Part shown: piece after piece, positions 25,101 to 37,852 of the stretch
Layout: the number at the start of each line of letters is the position of its first letter
Position numbering within the stretch: the stretch's first letter is position 1
NCBI RefSeq assembly: GCF_026212465.1
Contig: NC_080058.1
Span: 11,197,789 to 11,261,788, forward strand
DNA from: Amaranthus tricolor
Lineage: Eukaryota > Streptophyta > Magnoliopsida > Caryophyllales > Amaranthaceae
DNA: 64,000 nucleotides
Direction: 5' to 3'
Program-made: the position numbers and the translations under genes
The notes under the pieces: model-generated
The model's input: only the letters and a program-made list of their open reading frames with translations
The model's database searches: none
What the model was told of the DNA's origin: nothing

Positions 25101-26029
25101 AATATCCCATATAATAAAGGTGAACAATTTAAAAATATAATTTCTGAACGCCAAGACAAAAAAAAAAAGAATAGAGTCACATGACATTATTGCTTAAAGA
25201 TGCTCAACCACTTGACTATCAATGAACAAACATAAGGCCTAAAATTTAATCCCATAAAATCACCATGGGAAGAGGTAAAAATAATGATCTAAACAGTCTA
25301 TAGCTTCAAGAAAAGTTCCATCAAGATAACATTCATTGAGAACAAGGGAATTTTCTACTTGACGCAAAAGGGTGAAGTGTCAAATATAATTGGCTGTCCA
25401 CAACCTTATTCCTTTGAGGTTCCAGTTTGAAGCCTTGTGTTAACTCCACACAAGGAAAAACAATGCCATGAAATCACAACTCGAAACACTATACATCATC
25501 TTGAAAACAAAATTCGGAATCAATTATTTTCGGAGTTATAAATTTAGAAGGCCAAAACTGTAGATAAACACATGAAAAGAGGATGCTAAGCCATAACTCA
25601 GAATCCTTACATAAGCATTTTGGTGGAGAGAACAAGCAATTTGTAATTTGTAATTAATTCAAAGGAGAAAACAGTTGAATTTTCACGTTTTAACTAAGAG
25701 AAAAGGAAAGAATTTTTTCCCAAGCATGACAATAGTGCAAAAACAAGGTTGCATCACATCAAGGGTAGCGTTGTAAGTTTTTCAAAAAAAAGAACTAATA
25801 TTTCCCAAAGATGTAAAATGGCGTTCCTATTTCGAGGTTATCTTATTTTTCCTCTAATATTTGACGTTACAATAACCGCATCACTTCGCTACACAGTGCC
25901 CGTTACCATGGTCACGACCATTACTGCAATTTTACATCATGAAAATGACTACATGACAAAGGTTGTCCTTCTGATGAGTAAGTTTTATGTCACTCATTGC
26001 CCATTGGGTTATTTGGTCAATGGTTTCTC

Positions 26030-27280
26030 ATGTCATGGCTAAGTTAGCTATAGTTGCATTCTTATATATTTCAGTTCATTTTTAGGTGCATTTTTCGCAT
26101 TTCTCCCTTTTCTTTGTTTACCTTCTTCTCCCCCCTGCTTTGCTCATTTTTGTAAGTTTCTCGCCTCCTTAGCGTACCCAATGGTGCAAGTGGCCCAAAT
26201 CATCTTTCCATGGCGCGCGGAAGCCAAGCCTTACTTCAAGAGCTTCCTAGTGCCACATAGTGTAGTGCTCATTCAAGGCACTATAGTGCTCGTTCAAGGT
26301 ACTTTGGGTTAATGATCCGTCTAACTGTTTGGAATTAAATAACAACCGACAAAAACTGCTGGAAGCCAGTGCTTTCGAGCATAGTGCTTGTTCAAGCACT
26401 TCAGCAACAGGAGGAACTTTATTTTTGCGTTGTTAAACTTCTTTGCTCTTATGTTTTCCTTGTATATAAAGGGCTCTTCAAGACTTGGAGAGCAACTGAA
26501 GAGAGACTTTAGTTCAATTTCTTAGCTTAGTTCATATATTTCATTCAAGTTCCAAGTTCATTTATGATGATTTTGTTCTTTTGTTGAATTTCGAGTGGAG
26601 TATTCAAGGAAAAACATTCTTCTTCTTATTTGTAATCATCTTCACTTACTACTTCAACAAGCAAGATTTTCGTTAACTTTTTCTTAGTTTCATGATATTT
26701 TTATATTTAATTTTCATTTCTTAGTTTGTTCTTGCATGTTGCTCCTCTTTCTAGATCCTTGCTTCTAGTTGGCAGATTATTGATTATCTTTGTTTAAACT
26801 TCATTGATATAGCTTTTTACTTGTTTTTTTTTACTTTCATGTTGGTTCTATCGAGTTCTTTAGAGCTTTAAAGTGTTTATTCATACTACCTAGTACTTAT
26901 GCTTAGTTTATGTTCTATCTTTGGTTTTATGCTTATACTTATGATTTGAGAGTAATTATTTACTAGGTTATCGGGTAAAGTAGCTCATCAATATGTAAGG
27001 GGGATAATTTGCTCGAGTTTGGATTGTAGAGCTTAAATGTTTGCTAGATTAGTGAAGTTTAGTTCATGAGCTAACACAAAAAAGGGGTGCAGGTGCTCTA
27101 CTCTTCACTAATCTTAGTTGATTTTGTGATTTTACTTGATGATGTGCTTAGTTACCATTGTCATGTTGATGTTTGAGAAACCAAGAAGCTTGAAAGCATC
27201 GCCAGTCACTTACTAACCCACGAAGGTGCATATTTGATGATGTAAGCTTATCTAAGTAGTTCTGGAGTTCCACACATTTC
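26030..27280 (+). mobile_element. Possible LTR-type insertion in an intron
   Basis: Block within the intron between exons 27510-27561 and 24970-25055. It has a strong TATATAAA at 26463-26470 followed by a leader-like stretch, and internal repeats of the form CATAGTGCTCGTTCAAGG. This resembles an LTR with its own promoter. No coding region was seen, and terminal TG..CA ends with a 5-bp duplication were not established, so borders are approximate. Confidence 0.35.
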
Positions 27281-27829
27281 AGGGTTTGTCAAGATCAATT
27301 TCAGTTCCAACATTAAATATTAATAACAGAATCAAAAATAGCCATCATATATCATCACTTTTTTATGGAACCTCTAGGAGACAGGTTAACAGAGACTTGT
27401 CCAGTTACAAGCTGCTGAGGTCGCAAAGTTTAGATAGATTTAAAGAATACTCCCTGCACTTATTCAAGCTAGTAATTTAAGAGAAAGAATACTAAGTAAG
27501 TGGAAATACCAATTAAGGTGCATCCATAAAGAATGAATGCAGGACTCATTCCAGAAGTGACCTGCAAAAGTATAGAGGCGGTTTCTCTTCAAAAACGATA
27601 CAAGTGCATTAAAAGAAGAAATTTCAATCACATTAAAACTTTAAGCAGAAAAGTAAAATGTAACTATTTCCAAGTGTCATAACACCATGTTTAAGGAACG
27701 ACCACAAAGACATTACAGTTTTGAGAGCAAAAATTACATTGATAGTTGCAAAGAGTGGAAATTAAGAAAATGAGGTTAGCAGTAACACTGTCTTAATGAG
27801 TCAAATTTTTAATATCTAAAGTAGAGGTT

Positions 27830-29270
27830 GAACATAACCCGCCATCAACATGGTATTTCAAACCCAATCCCAAATATCATGAAGAGCATCATACTCAAAT
27901 TTCCAAATCTCCTTTGCCCAAAAATCCTTTAGGTGCACTTAAGGTCCTTAATTGGAAATTGACAATAATTGATGAATTTGATGCTTTGATTCAAAATAAG
28001 ACGTGAGATTTAGTTCCTAAACCATCTAATGTTATTATACTTTATTCTTTCGCGATGTTAAGACATAAAGAGCATTCTAATGGTTCTTTTAAAAGCACAA
28101 AGCCCGTCTTGTAGGCAAAGATGATGGACTGGTCAACAGGTTGGCATTGATTGTGGAGAGACCTACAGTCCAGTAATAAAACCAGCAACTATCCGCACGG
28201 TTCTTGAAGAAAATGCCTACATCTATAAACCCTTGGGTTTTAAGAGCCCAAAATATCCAAATCATGTGTGTCGTCTTAACAAATCTCTTTATAGATTGCT
28301 CCTAAGGCTTGGTATCAAAAACTTGTAGATTTTGTTGCTAAGATTGAGTTTATTCATTGTACTCGTGACAACAAATAAAAGACTTGGGCACTCTAAGTTA
28401 TTTTCTTGAAATTGTTGTCAATCATACTTTTAGCCTCTTTTATCAAAAGCAAAATAGGCCAAGGAAATTCTTAGTCATATAGGGATGTCTTATTAAAAAT
28501 CCTGCCCTACTACAGTGTACACCAAGCCCAAGCTCAGTGCCTTCTCATCCACTCCTTTTGAGGATCCTACCCTATATCGTAATCTTGTTGGTGCTTTACG
28601 ATACCTCACTTCCACCCGACCAAATATATCTATCTTATGCAGTACTGCCTTTTTTGCAAAATCCCATGGACTCTCACATGCAAGCTATTCGCCGTATTCT
28701 TAGATATAATTGAGGTACTCTTAACCATGGTCTCTAACTCTATCGGTCATTTACTTCTACACTTCTCTCCTATACTGATGACACTCGATGATGTACTTCT
28801 GGTTGTTGTGTTTTGTTAGGCAATCATCTTATTTCTTGGTCATCTAAGTGACAAGCCACACTCTCTTGTTATACAGCAAAAGCTGAGTATCGAGCGGTGA
28901 CTAGGTTAAGTAATTTACTCCTTATACTTCATTGTCCTATCCCTAAAGCAGCCTTGGTATATTTATAACATCGGAGCTCTACTTGTATGGCAACCTAGTG
29001 CAACATCAACACACCAAACATATTGAGATGGATATACATTTTGTTCTAAGAAAGTCGTATGGGTCAAGTCAGAGTACTTCATGTCCCGTTCAGATACCAA
29101 AATGCAAACATTTTCACAAAAGACCTTCCACTTATACTTTCTCAAGACTTCAGCGTCGGTGAACATCCTACTTCAACTGCGTGGATGTAATGGTATATAA
29201 CAATATTGCAAAACATTGTTATATTCATTGTATATTTGTATATTTTATCTTAGAAAATTTTTTATTTTGT
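27830..29270 (+). pseudogene. Ty1/copia pol remnant lying where two exons are missing
   Basis: Plus-strand fragments of a copia polyprotein. A degenerate reverse-transcriptase start (DEFDALIQNKT, DLVPKPSNV) lies near 27970-28035, RT pieces (GFKSPK-like, LYRLLLRLGIK) near 28230-28330, and the RNase H entry (PKLSAFSSTPFEDPTLYRNL, GALRYLTSTRPNISI) at 28515-28640, all with many stops and frame breaks. It occupies the gap between aminotransferase exons 29424-29633 and 27510-27561. The exons that should lie there (about 85 residues) cannot be found, so insertion was probably accompanied by deletion. Confidence 0.82.
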
Positions 29271-30467
29271 AAATATCTTATTTCCTAAATCTATCATTGT
29301 ACTCCTCTTTATATTCAATGAAAATAATGAAAGATGTAAGGAAAATATTACTTTCAAAAACAAAATGAATAATATCCATAAAAGGTGAAAATAACAAACT
29401 ATATCAAGAAAGCAGGGATACACCTTTGCACTATCACAAGGTAGCAACTCATCACCAACCCATGCAAGTAGCTTCTCATTCTCGGGAACAGGAAAACTGG
29501 GTGGGGGCAAGGGTGCGCTCAGAATGGAAAATGATCTCTTAAGACGACGCTTGAGAAAGTTGTAGAAGGGTAGACATTGTTCTAGTAAGTCATAAAGTAA
29601 AGGAGGAAATGTTTGATATACACAAAAAGCAAACTAAATATTAGAATAACTTAATGGAAAGACCAAAAAGAGTGGTAAACCAAAGAATAATAAAGCAAAA
29701 AATTTAAAATAAACATCGTCTTCCATGTGTATTCAACATTTTATTCTAAAACTTCCTTAATTATCCTATTTGCGATCACGAAATAAAACAATTTCTATAG
29801 AAATACTTAAAATGCAAGACATCAGCAGACTATATGTAATGCCAAGCTAGAAATGTATCTTACTTTACCTCCAAACAACAAAATTGAAAACAAGTTATAG
29901 AAACACGAATAACAAAAATTTGGAAGTAAAATGCTTGCCTCGTTAAATTAAACATAATCATGCAACTTTTCAGAGAGATAAACTAATAAAGTCCAACCGT
30001 GGAAAGCAAAAGGTATCTTATATCATGAAAACAAGAAGTATTTGCTTGAAAAATTACTATGCATCCACTACCTACTATTTGCCACACAAGACCGAACAGC
30101 ATGACAATATTGACAAATGAGTTATCATTATACATTCTATATACAACATTTTATCACCCCCAATATCATTAAGTGGCTCCCATCTAAGATGCCACGTAGG
30201 AAAATTTTGGGGCGTTGGATATACGTAATTTTACTCTTGTGATTACAAAGAAGTTAATTTTGATTGACACTCCGCTATTTCACTTAATAAGAAGTGCACA
30301 TGAATGGACATCAAACCGAACATCATTTAATGAGTAATTTTACTATATTCTATTATAATTCAAACCAAAGATTAGTAAATCCTTGACCCTGTCGAGAATG
30401 GACATCAAAAACACCATATACATGTGAGAAAACTTTTTAACAATTACCCTGAGATTTAAGATTTATA

Positions 30468-30500
30468 ATTATACTCCCTCCGTCCAGTTCCAACTTCATG
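30468..30500 (+). repeat. Stowaway/mariner-like terminus
   Basis: TACTCCCTCCGTCCAG is the usual terminal sequence of plant Stowaway MITEs. No inverted partner was found within a few hundred bases, so this is a single end or a decayed copy. Confidence 0.4.
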
Positions 30501-31576
30501 TTAACCAAAAATGTTAACAATTAACATTCTAGCAACCTTTTCTCTAATGTTTGGGACCCTCATCTAGCAACTCACCTTTTCCTCTTTGATTTTTCCATAA
30601 AATCACCATACTCAGGAGCAACAAACAAAAAGATGATCTGTAGCGAAATCATTCAAATAATAAACTGAAATACATGCATTAGAATTTAGAAATTGATAAA
30701 TTATCCAGCATACAATGTTTTAACAGTATGAACAAAGGATCAGCAAAGTTCATGTGTCTTACTTCAGCATGGTAGGCTAAAAAGGAATATTCAAGTCTTC
30801 ACAGAGACCACGTAAAGCTATCTGCAGAGAAATATCAAAGTAGCACTTTTTGGTCAATAAAAAAAATAATTTCTGATATATAATGCAGGAATAAACGGAT
30901 TGACAAAATTTTATTACATCAGCTGTATGACTAGTACTACAGTTCAAAAGAACCGCACAAGGTGAAGAAAAAATGCACATAACACAGCAGGTAACATTTC
31001 CACCAAATACAGAATACTCTGTTGATCCTAAAGATTTTTCACATGCTGCACACTCTTGATTAGAATCAATCATCAAAAACACCATGTTAAAGGGTAAATT
31101 TAGTTCCACCCAAAAAGACCAAAATATGATGTTAAAGTTTACCATGAAAGGATTCATCCTTTTTTCTTTCAAAAAAAAAAAAAACAGCTAACTCAGTTAT
31201 AAATCAAACAATAGGCACCAAACAAACAATTTCAGCATCTTGATTTCCTCCATGTAACATTAGAAGTGCAAATATACATTACAATTCCTTCACCTCGGTC
31301 CATGAGGCAAAGAAACTTGAAATGTGTTTATGGAAAATCCATTAACATTTATACCAAAAGCAAAAAAAAATGACAAAATTGGAGAAGTGCAGTCATGTAA
31401 TCAATTAGAAGATGTCTTTTGATCTCCTAACAATACCAGAGCTTGGTCTATTACTTAAAAAAACACGCAATATAAGCAACTTCTTAGTTTCAAAGGTGCA
31501 AAGCACCCTAAGAAGTTAAGGGTCCTAGAAGGCACAATTTTTTGGGTGTGAGATGTCCTAAAAAAATCAGATAAGT

Positions 31577-32450
31577 GCAATTATTTGCACTTATTTATAG
31601 CATTTATACTCCTTTTGGGTGTCGTATTTGATCCATTTTGCATAGTTTTGTGATATATCTTGTAAATTTACCTAAAAATCTTATTTTTAATTTGTTGTGT
31701 TTTGAGGTGATCAATCGATAAGTCCATAGAGTTATAACTTATAAGAGGGTGAAGGCTTCGAGAAATGGCCAAAGACCCCTAACAAGCAAAGAAGAAGCGA
31801 GCACAAAAGCATAGCCCATGCAGGTGGTCGCTACCAAGCTCCTATACAAAAGCTATGACTTTTCGCTCAAAATAGAACGAAGAATCAAGTCAGTGGGCAA
31901 ATGACGAGTCGCCTCTTTTCAAAAGGCCAAAAGCAGTGAGTTGCCGCCAAGCTTCTGCAGTCAAGATATGCAATAAGTCAAGATATATTAAACAACTTTA
32001 TTAACCTAGTCAATATAACGGAAGTTTGAGATAAGCAATATTTTAGGGTTAAGTTATATTTAGGTTAAATTCATATTAATTCAACAAATACAACGAAAGT
32101 TTGAAGATTCAATTAATGAGGCCCAAAAAGATAATTAATCAATTAATAGAAGCTTGAGATTAATAAAATCCATTTAATCAACTTAAAAGTCCTTTTTCTA
32201 TAAGTATTGAAAACAATTGATATCCACACTAGAATTGGGTCATTCCCAATATCCGAGGTCTTAGCTATATACTTAAAATCCAATTAACTGAATCTTCTAA
32301 TAATTTTAGACATTACTCCCTCCTACATTTTATTCTTCATCAGGTAATAATTGGAAGTTGGAACAAGGTATCAATTTGAGCTTCTTCGTATACGACCCGT
32401 TAGCTAGATGTAAATCGTGCATTTCCAGTTAAATAAAAGTTCACATCAAA
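31577..32450 (+). mobile_element. Degenerate Athila-type solo LTR in an intron
   Basis: Begins GTGCAATTATTTGCACTTAT, matching the 5' end of the LTR at 60282-61743 read on its own strand. It continues with GAGGGTGAAGGCTTCGAG, ATGACGAGTCGCC, a part rich in AAGTTTGAGAT phrases (31980-32200), and a GACCCGTTAGCTAG..ATTTCC part like the LTR 3' end. It lies in the intron between exons 32806-32943 and 30763-30821, opposite in strand to the gene. Highly diverged, so an old insertion. No target duplication was found. Confidence 0.65.
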
Positions 32451-33732
32451 CTCTCACAAAAAAACAAAAAGGGTAAATAATTTAGAAACAAGAGATAAAG
32501 AAATAAAAGAGAGGATAACATTATTGAAAACAATGAATAAAAATAACAAACAAAAGCAAATTACATGAGCCAACATCACGTGGTCTGGGGTTACGACCAA
32601 AAGGCACCCACATTCAATCACCCATGCCATCATCTTAGACACTATAAGACGCTTACCCATAGTAATCACCTCACCTAGCCCTATTAAAGCACCTAGCCCA
32701 TCGACCATCCACACCTCATAGCTTAGGCGCGCTTTCTTAAACTAATTGCACCACATCAAACTATGAAAATATCTAATTAACATTTTGATCAAATTTGAAA
32801 ATCACCTCTGGATCTCGTTGAAGGTCTCCTGCATCAATGATAGCCGGCAGATTCCCTTGATCACTAAGCTCATTGTATATGGTAACATGAGCAGCTAAAA
32901 CGATCTCCAAAAGTGTTGGGGGCACAACTTTATCGAAGGATGCCTAGCAATTAAGCATACAAAAAGTTAATACAACAAATAATGAGGACGTGTATTTATA
33001 ATTAAAATAATTGCATCACAGGGCGATCACTTTTCCAATTGAACTGCTTAGGAAGAAATATTAAGTAATTAAGATACAAGAACAAGTGCTCACCAGAACA
33101 TCCGTCAAGTTTTGTATCAATATGAAGTGCTTTCCTTTCTTCATCAAATCTTCTGGCAATTTGGGTAATCGTTGTTTAGACATGTGTTGCAATCAGATTT
33201 GGGCTATTTAATAAAAAAGAGGCCTAATTTAGTGACAAACTTCGAAAGGAATATAAAACTGAAAACTCTCATTTGGTGGATGACATAGTCCTAAATATAA
33301 TCAATCTTTTAAATAAGAAAACTAGGAGGATCTTATCATCTAGAATAGACTAGACTACAAATACAACTATTACATGTTAAAACTTGTGGATGAGGTAAGA
33401 TCATATATACTTACTAGTTAGTGCTCCAACATTCATCAAAATTCTAATTCATTAATCTTGAGAATGACATGAGCAAAAGATTTGTAGTACAACATAAAAA
33501 AATGTGGTAGCAATGAAATAACGGGAGAATTCATCTGTTATGTGTAATTTAATGATGTCATTGAATATAAACAAACCATTGCAATTGGTTTGAAAATAGA
33601 ACTTTACTCAAGCTAACATATGCTCATTTATATGCCCCCCATATCAAATGTCACTCGGTATCAAAGCAAGTCACTCTTAACTCTTTGCATTACCGCTTCA
33701 ACGAATTAATTACCACTACTAACTATTAAAAC

Positions 33733-34506
33733 CATTGTTACCAAGATCGAGGAACAATCCGGGTTGTGGAACGGGATCGGGAACGTAATTACATCTTTTA
33801 AATTTGGGTTGAGATCGAAAATTTCGGGTCGAGATTTTATGAGTCGCGGAACGTTATATATGGGATCGAGAAACGATTTTGGGTCATTTAATTAAAATTT
33901 AAAACAAAGGAAAAGAAAAAACAATAGAACAAGAAAAAATAAAAAGAAAAATGAAAAGTTTGTTTAAGAAAAAAAAAGAAATTAAAAAGAAAATGAAGTA
34001 ATAAACACCCATTAAACACTCACGTGATTTTAATGAGTGTAGTTAACTTTTTATTTTTTTATTGGAAATGGGCTCAGAAAAAAGCCCAAGCAAATTTAGT
34101 AAAAAGCAAAACCCTATCAACAAAGATTAATGCTCCATACACAGTATTGGCGGCTGTAAAAATCAATGGCATTCTTCATCCTCCAGTACCACCGTCCAAG
34201 GCTTGTTTGTTCTTTTATTTTTCTCTTTTTTCTACATCATTGACACCATTGATATAAGCTTGTTTGTTCTTTTATTTTTCTCTTTTTTCTTTCATTCTTC
34301 TCTTTTTATTTTCTTTTTCTTCCTTTCTTCTCTCCATTTCCCGTGTGATGTTGGAAGTTTGATTTGTTGTTGGGTTGAGGTTGGGTCGAACGAAATAGCG
34401 TTTCAAATCGTGTATCCTAGCGATCCAGATCGCAATTGACCCGCGATTCGGGTCGAACGATCCAGATCGCAGTTCGCTTGCCAAAGTGGCGATCCCGGCT
34501 ACACTG
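33733..34506. mobile_element. Non-autonomous hAT element with 8-bp target duplication
   Basis: Flanked by exact ATTAAAAC at 33725-33732 and 34507-34514. The ends CATTGTTACCAAGATCG and, inverted, CAGTGTAGCCGGGATCG match at 12 of 17 positions. Subterminal GATCCAGATCGC and CGGGTCGAACGA phrases repeat near 34410-34470. A 30-bp direct repeat (GCTTGTTTGTTCTTTTATTT at about 34202 and 34258) lies inside. It is in the third intron of the aminotransferase-like gene. No transposase is coded. Confidence 0.85.
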
Positions 34507-37117
34507 ATTAAAACTAAACACACAGTTAGTTATTCATAATGAAGAGTTCAAGTATTTTTCAATTATACAGAAGCTACGTAACACTCAAAACTCACTTTCT
34601 TTTCGTACTTATACGGTGCACCAAAGAGAACATCGGATGATGCTTCATTGATGAAACTTTGAGCTTTACAAGCTCAATTAACTGCAATTAAACATCCAAT
34701 ATCTTATTTTCATAATCAATTACCCTAACAGTCATACTCCCAATGGTAGTCAAATTTCTTTCGAGATAGAAAAAACCTAAACTAAGCTTATAGGGAACAG
34801 ACAAAGACATATGCCTTTGTAACTACAAGCTTAAAAAGGAAAAAAATAAAACTACAAAGCTAAGGTTTATGGAAGAACAAGCAATTCATCTTGAAATTGA
34901 AAAAAAAACAATACTTACTTAGAATTTACAATAAACACCAGAGTAAAAACTCGCATCGGCTGCATTATAAAGGTTTTCAAAACAAACGAATTGATATTTC
35001 CCGTGTTGTAAAGGAGTAAAAAAATTGCGTTTTGGGCCACATCAAGAGATATCTTATGGTTTCGACCGATATTTAGGCAGTATGATAATCGCATCAATCA
35101 CGTTACCGCATCAACGTTCCGTTACTGCATTTTTACACTATGATAAACACATTTATAAGCATATAACAAACAATTTGAATACTTTTTATGTCCAATAATC
35201 TAAACATTTAGTTTTATAAATAAATTTTTGATTTCACAAATGAGTTATCTATAATAGTCAAAATAAAATTCAGTAATATTTGTGATACAAACATACCACT
35301 TATTAAAAAATGCAAATCGTGGTTCAATTTATGAGCCTTGAATTGGCAAGTCCATTCATGAAGCAAAACTGCAACTGTTGATGTATTGGTAGAATTTAAT
35401 TCTACATTCAGTTTGATGAACCGAAATTGTTAAATTCGTTAATGAACTCCTGGTGAAAGAGCCATGTCGTGTTTCTCCAATCAAGATGTAATCACCATAT
35501 TCTTTATAAGACTAAAAGAGATGCATTACCTTACAAAAGCAATATTTCTTATTTCCTGAACCGTAGATAACCTCTTTGACAACCTTCTCACCATCACATT
35601 CCTAATTGACATGATAAAAATAATCAATACATAAGAACATAGAAGATTACTAGTTATGGAACTCATTTTTCATTTGAGGCATGCTTGAATCAAGAATAAT
35701 GCCTTAACAGAGAATGTTAGCCCATGGAAGATGAATAATGGGTAACAAGTCCCTCATCCCTCCCTTCTCCCCCACAAGATCCCCAAGCATCTCATTTACC
35801 ACAACCTCCATTCATTATCAATTACTTCTATTTGTCCAGAAATCAAATTAAAGTGACATACTTCAATCAAAACTAAATCAATGGTGCTACAACTAATGCA
35901 TTCTTTACGATACAAACCATTTTCGATAGAACCTCGTCTAAGTAAGGCCGCTTTACGCCCGTCTCTTGAAGATAGTTCCCATAAAGTGGTTCATCAAGCA
36001 CTTCAATATCATCCCGCTACAAAACAATCCACAACAATAACAATAACAATAACAATAATAGACATGATGAAATGGTGAGCTTAGCACATCAATGGAGAAA
36101 ACATTATGAAGAAGAAGAAAGAAAGCATTTTGTATCTTATTATGTTTACACAAAAGACAAAGAGGGGTATATATACAATTGCTATGTGCGGAGAGAGAAA
36201 AGAAGTTAAGTGATATCTTCTGGTGAAATAAGTAGTAAACCATGATGAGCAGCAGCATTTTGTGGAGCCTTGATATATTCAACAAGACACAATAGAAACC
36301 TAAGCATTTTATGAGAATTATGGGTCCGCCTTCTACTTGAAGGCTTTCTCTATCACTGATTCTCACCCCCTACAGCAAAATCAATTCACATCCCCCTCTT
36401 CTCCGTAGACCGTGTGGGAAGAAATTGAGCATTTTAAGCAATAAACACACATTCATACTTCATAAAGCTCAGAAATCACAAAATTATAGCCTCAAATGAA
36501 ATGTATTGAAAGTGAAACAGCATATAATTCAAGCATTTCAAAATTTATCGGGTGAAGATTTAAATTTATAAAAAAATGGTCAACGATCAAAATGATACAA
36601 CATGCAAAATTATTATTGGTTGAAAATCTAAAAAGTTGATTAAGAAAATGCAAAGATGAAATGAAAAGACGAAAAGAAGGTTAGCAATGAAGATGAAGTG
36701 CTTACTTGAGCGAAAGCATACATGAGACTGGTACTGAGTGATCGAGGAGCAGACCATGAGTGAATCACTTCCACTTCCGCCATTTTTACTGATGATGATT
36801 TCTCTGAAAAATCTCTACCAGTGTGACTCCGTGGGCAGTGACAATTTCAATTCGTACAATGTTTTCGATTGTGAGGAGATCAATCAGTCGAAGGTGAATT
36901 GGGGTCGTTTCAATCTCCAGTAATCAGTGTTTTAAGTAAAGATCGTTAAGATACCATTTGACTTTGAAATTAATTAATTTTTTAACTGTTATACCAGGTA
37001 ATTCCAGAAAATTAAAAAAAATAAGATTATTTAACAATTTAATTCTAAAAATTAGCTTCGTAAAAACTTATTTTCCAAAATAAGCGTCCGTACATCCGAG
37101 CCTAGCCTCAGGTTAAA

Positions 37118-37234
37118 TCGCTGTTATTAACAGCGAAAGATTCAAAAAAAAAATTAAAGGTTAAAGTCGTTGTTACTAACAGCGACTTATGGAGTTGACC
37201 AGTCAACTCATTCAGTCGCTATTAGTAACAGCGA
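37118..37234. repeat. Palindrome array in the left terminal repeat
   Basis: Three palindromes: 37118-37136, 37166-37186 and 37214-37234, each of the form (G)TCGCTGTTANTAACAGCGA(C) with at most one mismatch per arm. Two more lie in the right end at 38378-38398 and 38433-38451. The repeated module suggests a bound or structured terminal signal rather than chance. Confidence 0.85.
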
Positions 37235-37534
37235 CTTTAACCAGTAATTTTATTTTATTTTTTTGGAGAACTAAAGTAGCTGTTGGTAATTTAGAAAAAT
37301 AGCCGTTGGTAATTTAGAAAAATAGCCGTTAGGAACGTGAAAATAGCCGTTGTAATGATGTTCTATAAATAGCTCTATCATTTCTCATACTTCATTATAC
37401 CCATTTTACATCATTCTTCTTCTTTTCAATCAATTTTTAAAGGTAACATTTATTTTAGTTTTAATGTCAATTTATAAATGTCAATATTATTTTTGAAAGT
37501 TTACTTACGTTTGTATATTATATGTGTTATGTAG

Positions 37535-37852
37535 ATGTTAAAGGAGCATTGTGTTGAAGAGCTCTGTGATTGTGGTTATGAAGTTGAGATTAATACAGAT
37601 TGGAGCGACTTTGATCCAGGGCGTTAATTTGTTGCTTGCCCTTTCTACTTGGTTGACGGATTAGGATGCACATACTTTCGATGGATTGCTCCGGAGGGTA
37701 CAAAATGGCAGAGAGACTTAATAATACGGCTTGAAAAGAAAAAACAAGAGCTTAAAGATGAGGTATTTAATCTAAAGAGACAAATGGATGATATGACAAA
37801 TAGGAAAGAAGAGACTGAAAGGATTATGAGAAAGTTTAAGAAGCCTTCTTAG
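37535..37852 (+). pseudogene. Small GRF-type zinc-finger protein with coiled coil
   Basis: TATAAATA-type box at about 37362-37370, leader exon ending TTTTTAAAG|GTAACA near 37442, intron, acceptor TATGTAG and ATG at 37535. The frame reads CDCGYEVEINT, DWSDFDPGR, then FVACPFYL, GCTYFRWIAPEGTKW and a coiled-coil tail (LEKKKQELKDEVFNLKRQM) to the stop at 37852, 105 codons in all. CxC, C, C and FRW spacing fits the GRF zinc finger (PF06839). Similar tiny GRF ORFs occur in plant transposons. TAA at 37625-37627 interrupts it right after the GR of the motif, where the family has a sense codon (CAA to TAA is the simplest cause). ATG 37649 is only a downstream start. Confidence 0.8.

Larger units (their letters stand above)
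22161..36783 (-). pseudogene. P-loop (sulfotransferase-like) / BCAT-like class IV aminotransferase, decayed
   Basis: Fourteen exons were traced by GT-AG borders and frame: 36706-36783 (MAEVEVIHSWSAPRSLSTS), 35918-36016, 35530-35601, 33094-33186, 32806-32943, 30763-30821, 29424-29633, 27510-27561, 24970-25055, 24260-24313, 23982-24065, 23304-23375, 22867-22947, 22374-22409, with the final exon at 22161-22289 (ends IPTYQKT, TGA). The first part matches the N-terminal sulfotransferase-like domain of plant 'branched-chain-amino-acid aminotransferase-like' proteins. The second part is a fold-type IV PLP enzyme (KIHHNNLLNNILAK, SETNATNI, TGTMGELSP). Lesions: the acceptor of exon 33094-33186 reads AA, not AG; TAG at 30777-30779 replaces Gln; and two exon blocks (about 30 and 85 residues, including the start of the enzyme domain) are absent. 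The product is therefore not functional. Count note: 14 upstream or internal exons plus the last one, 15 in all. Confidence 0.9.

Noticed and set aside
25740..27250. AAGGT match flanking 25749-27235 as a 5-bp target duplication
   Set aside because: The supposed element would begin TGCATC and end CCACG, not TG..CA; probably chance.
32454..32714. 86-residue minus-strand ORF (MWMVDGLGALIGLGEV..)
   Set aside because: No resemblance to the surrounding aminotransferase-like gene or to a known family; it lies in an intron. Kept out as a chance frame.
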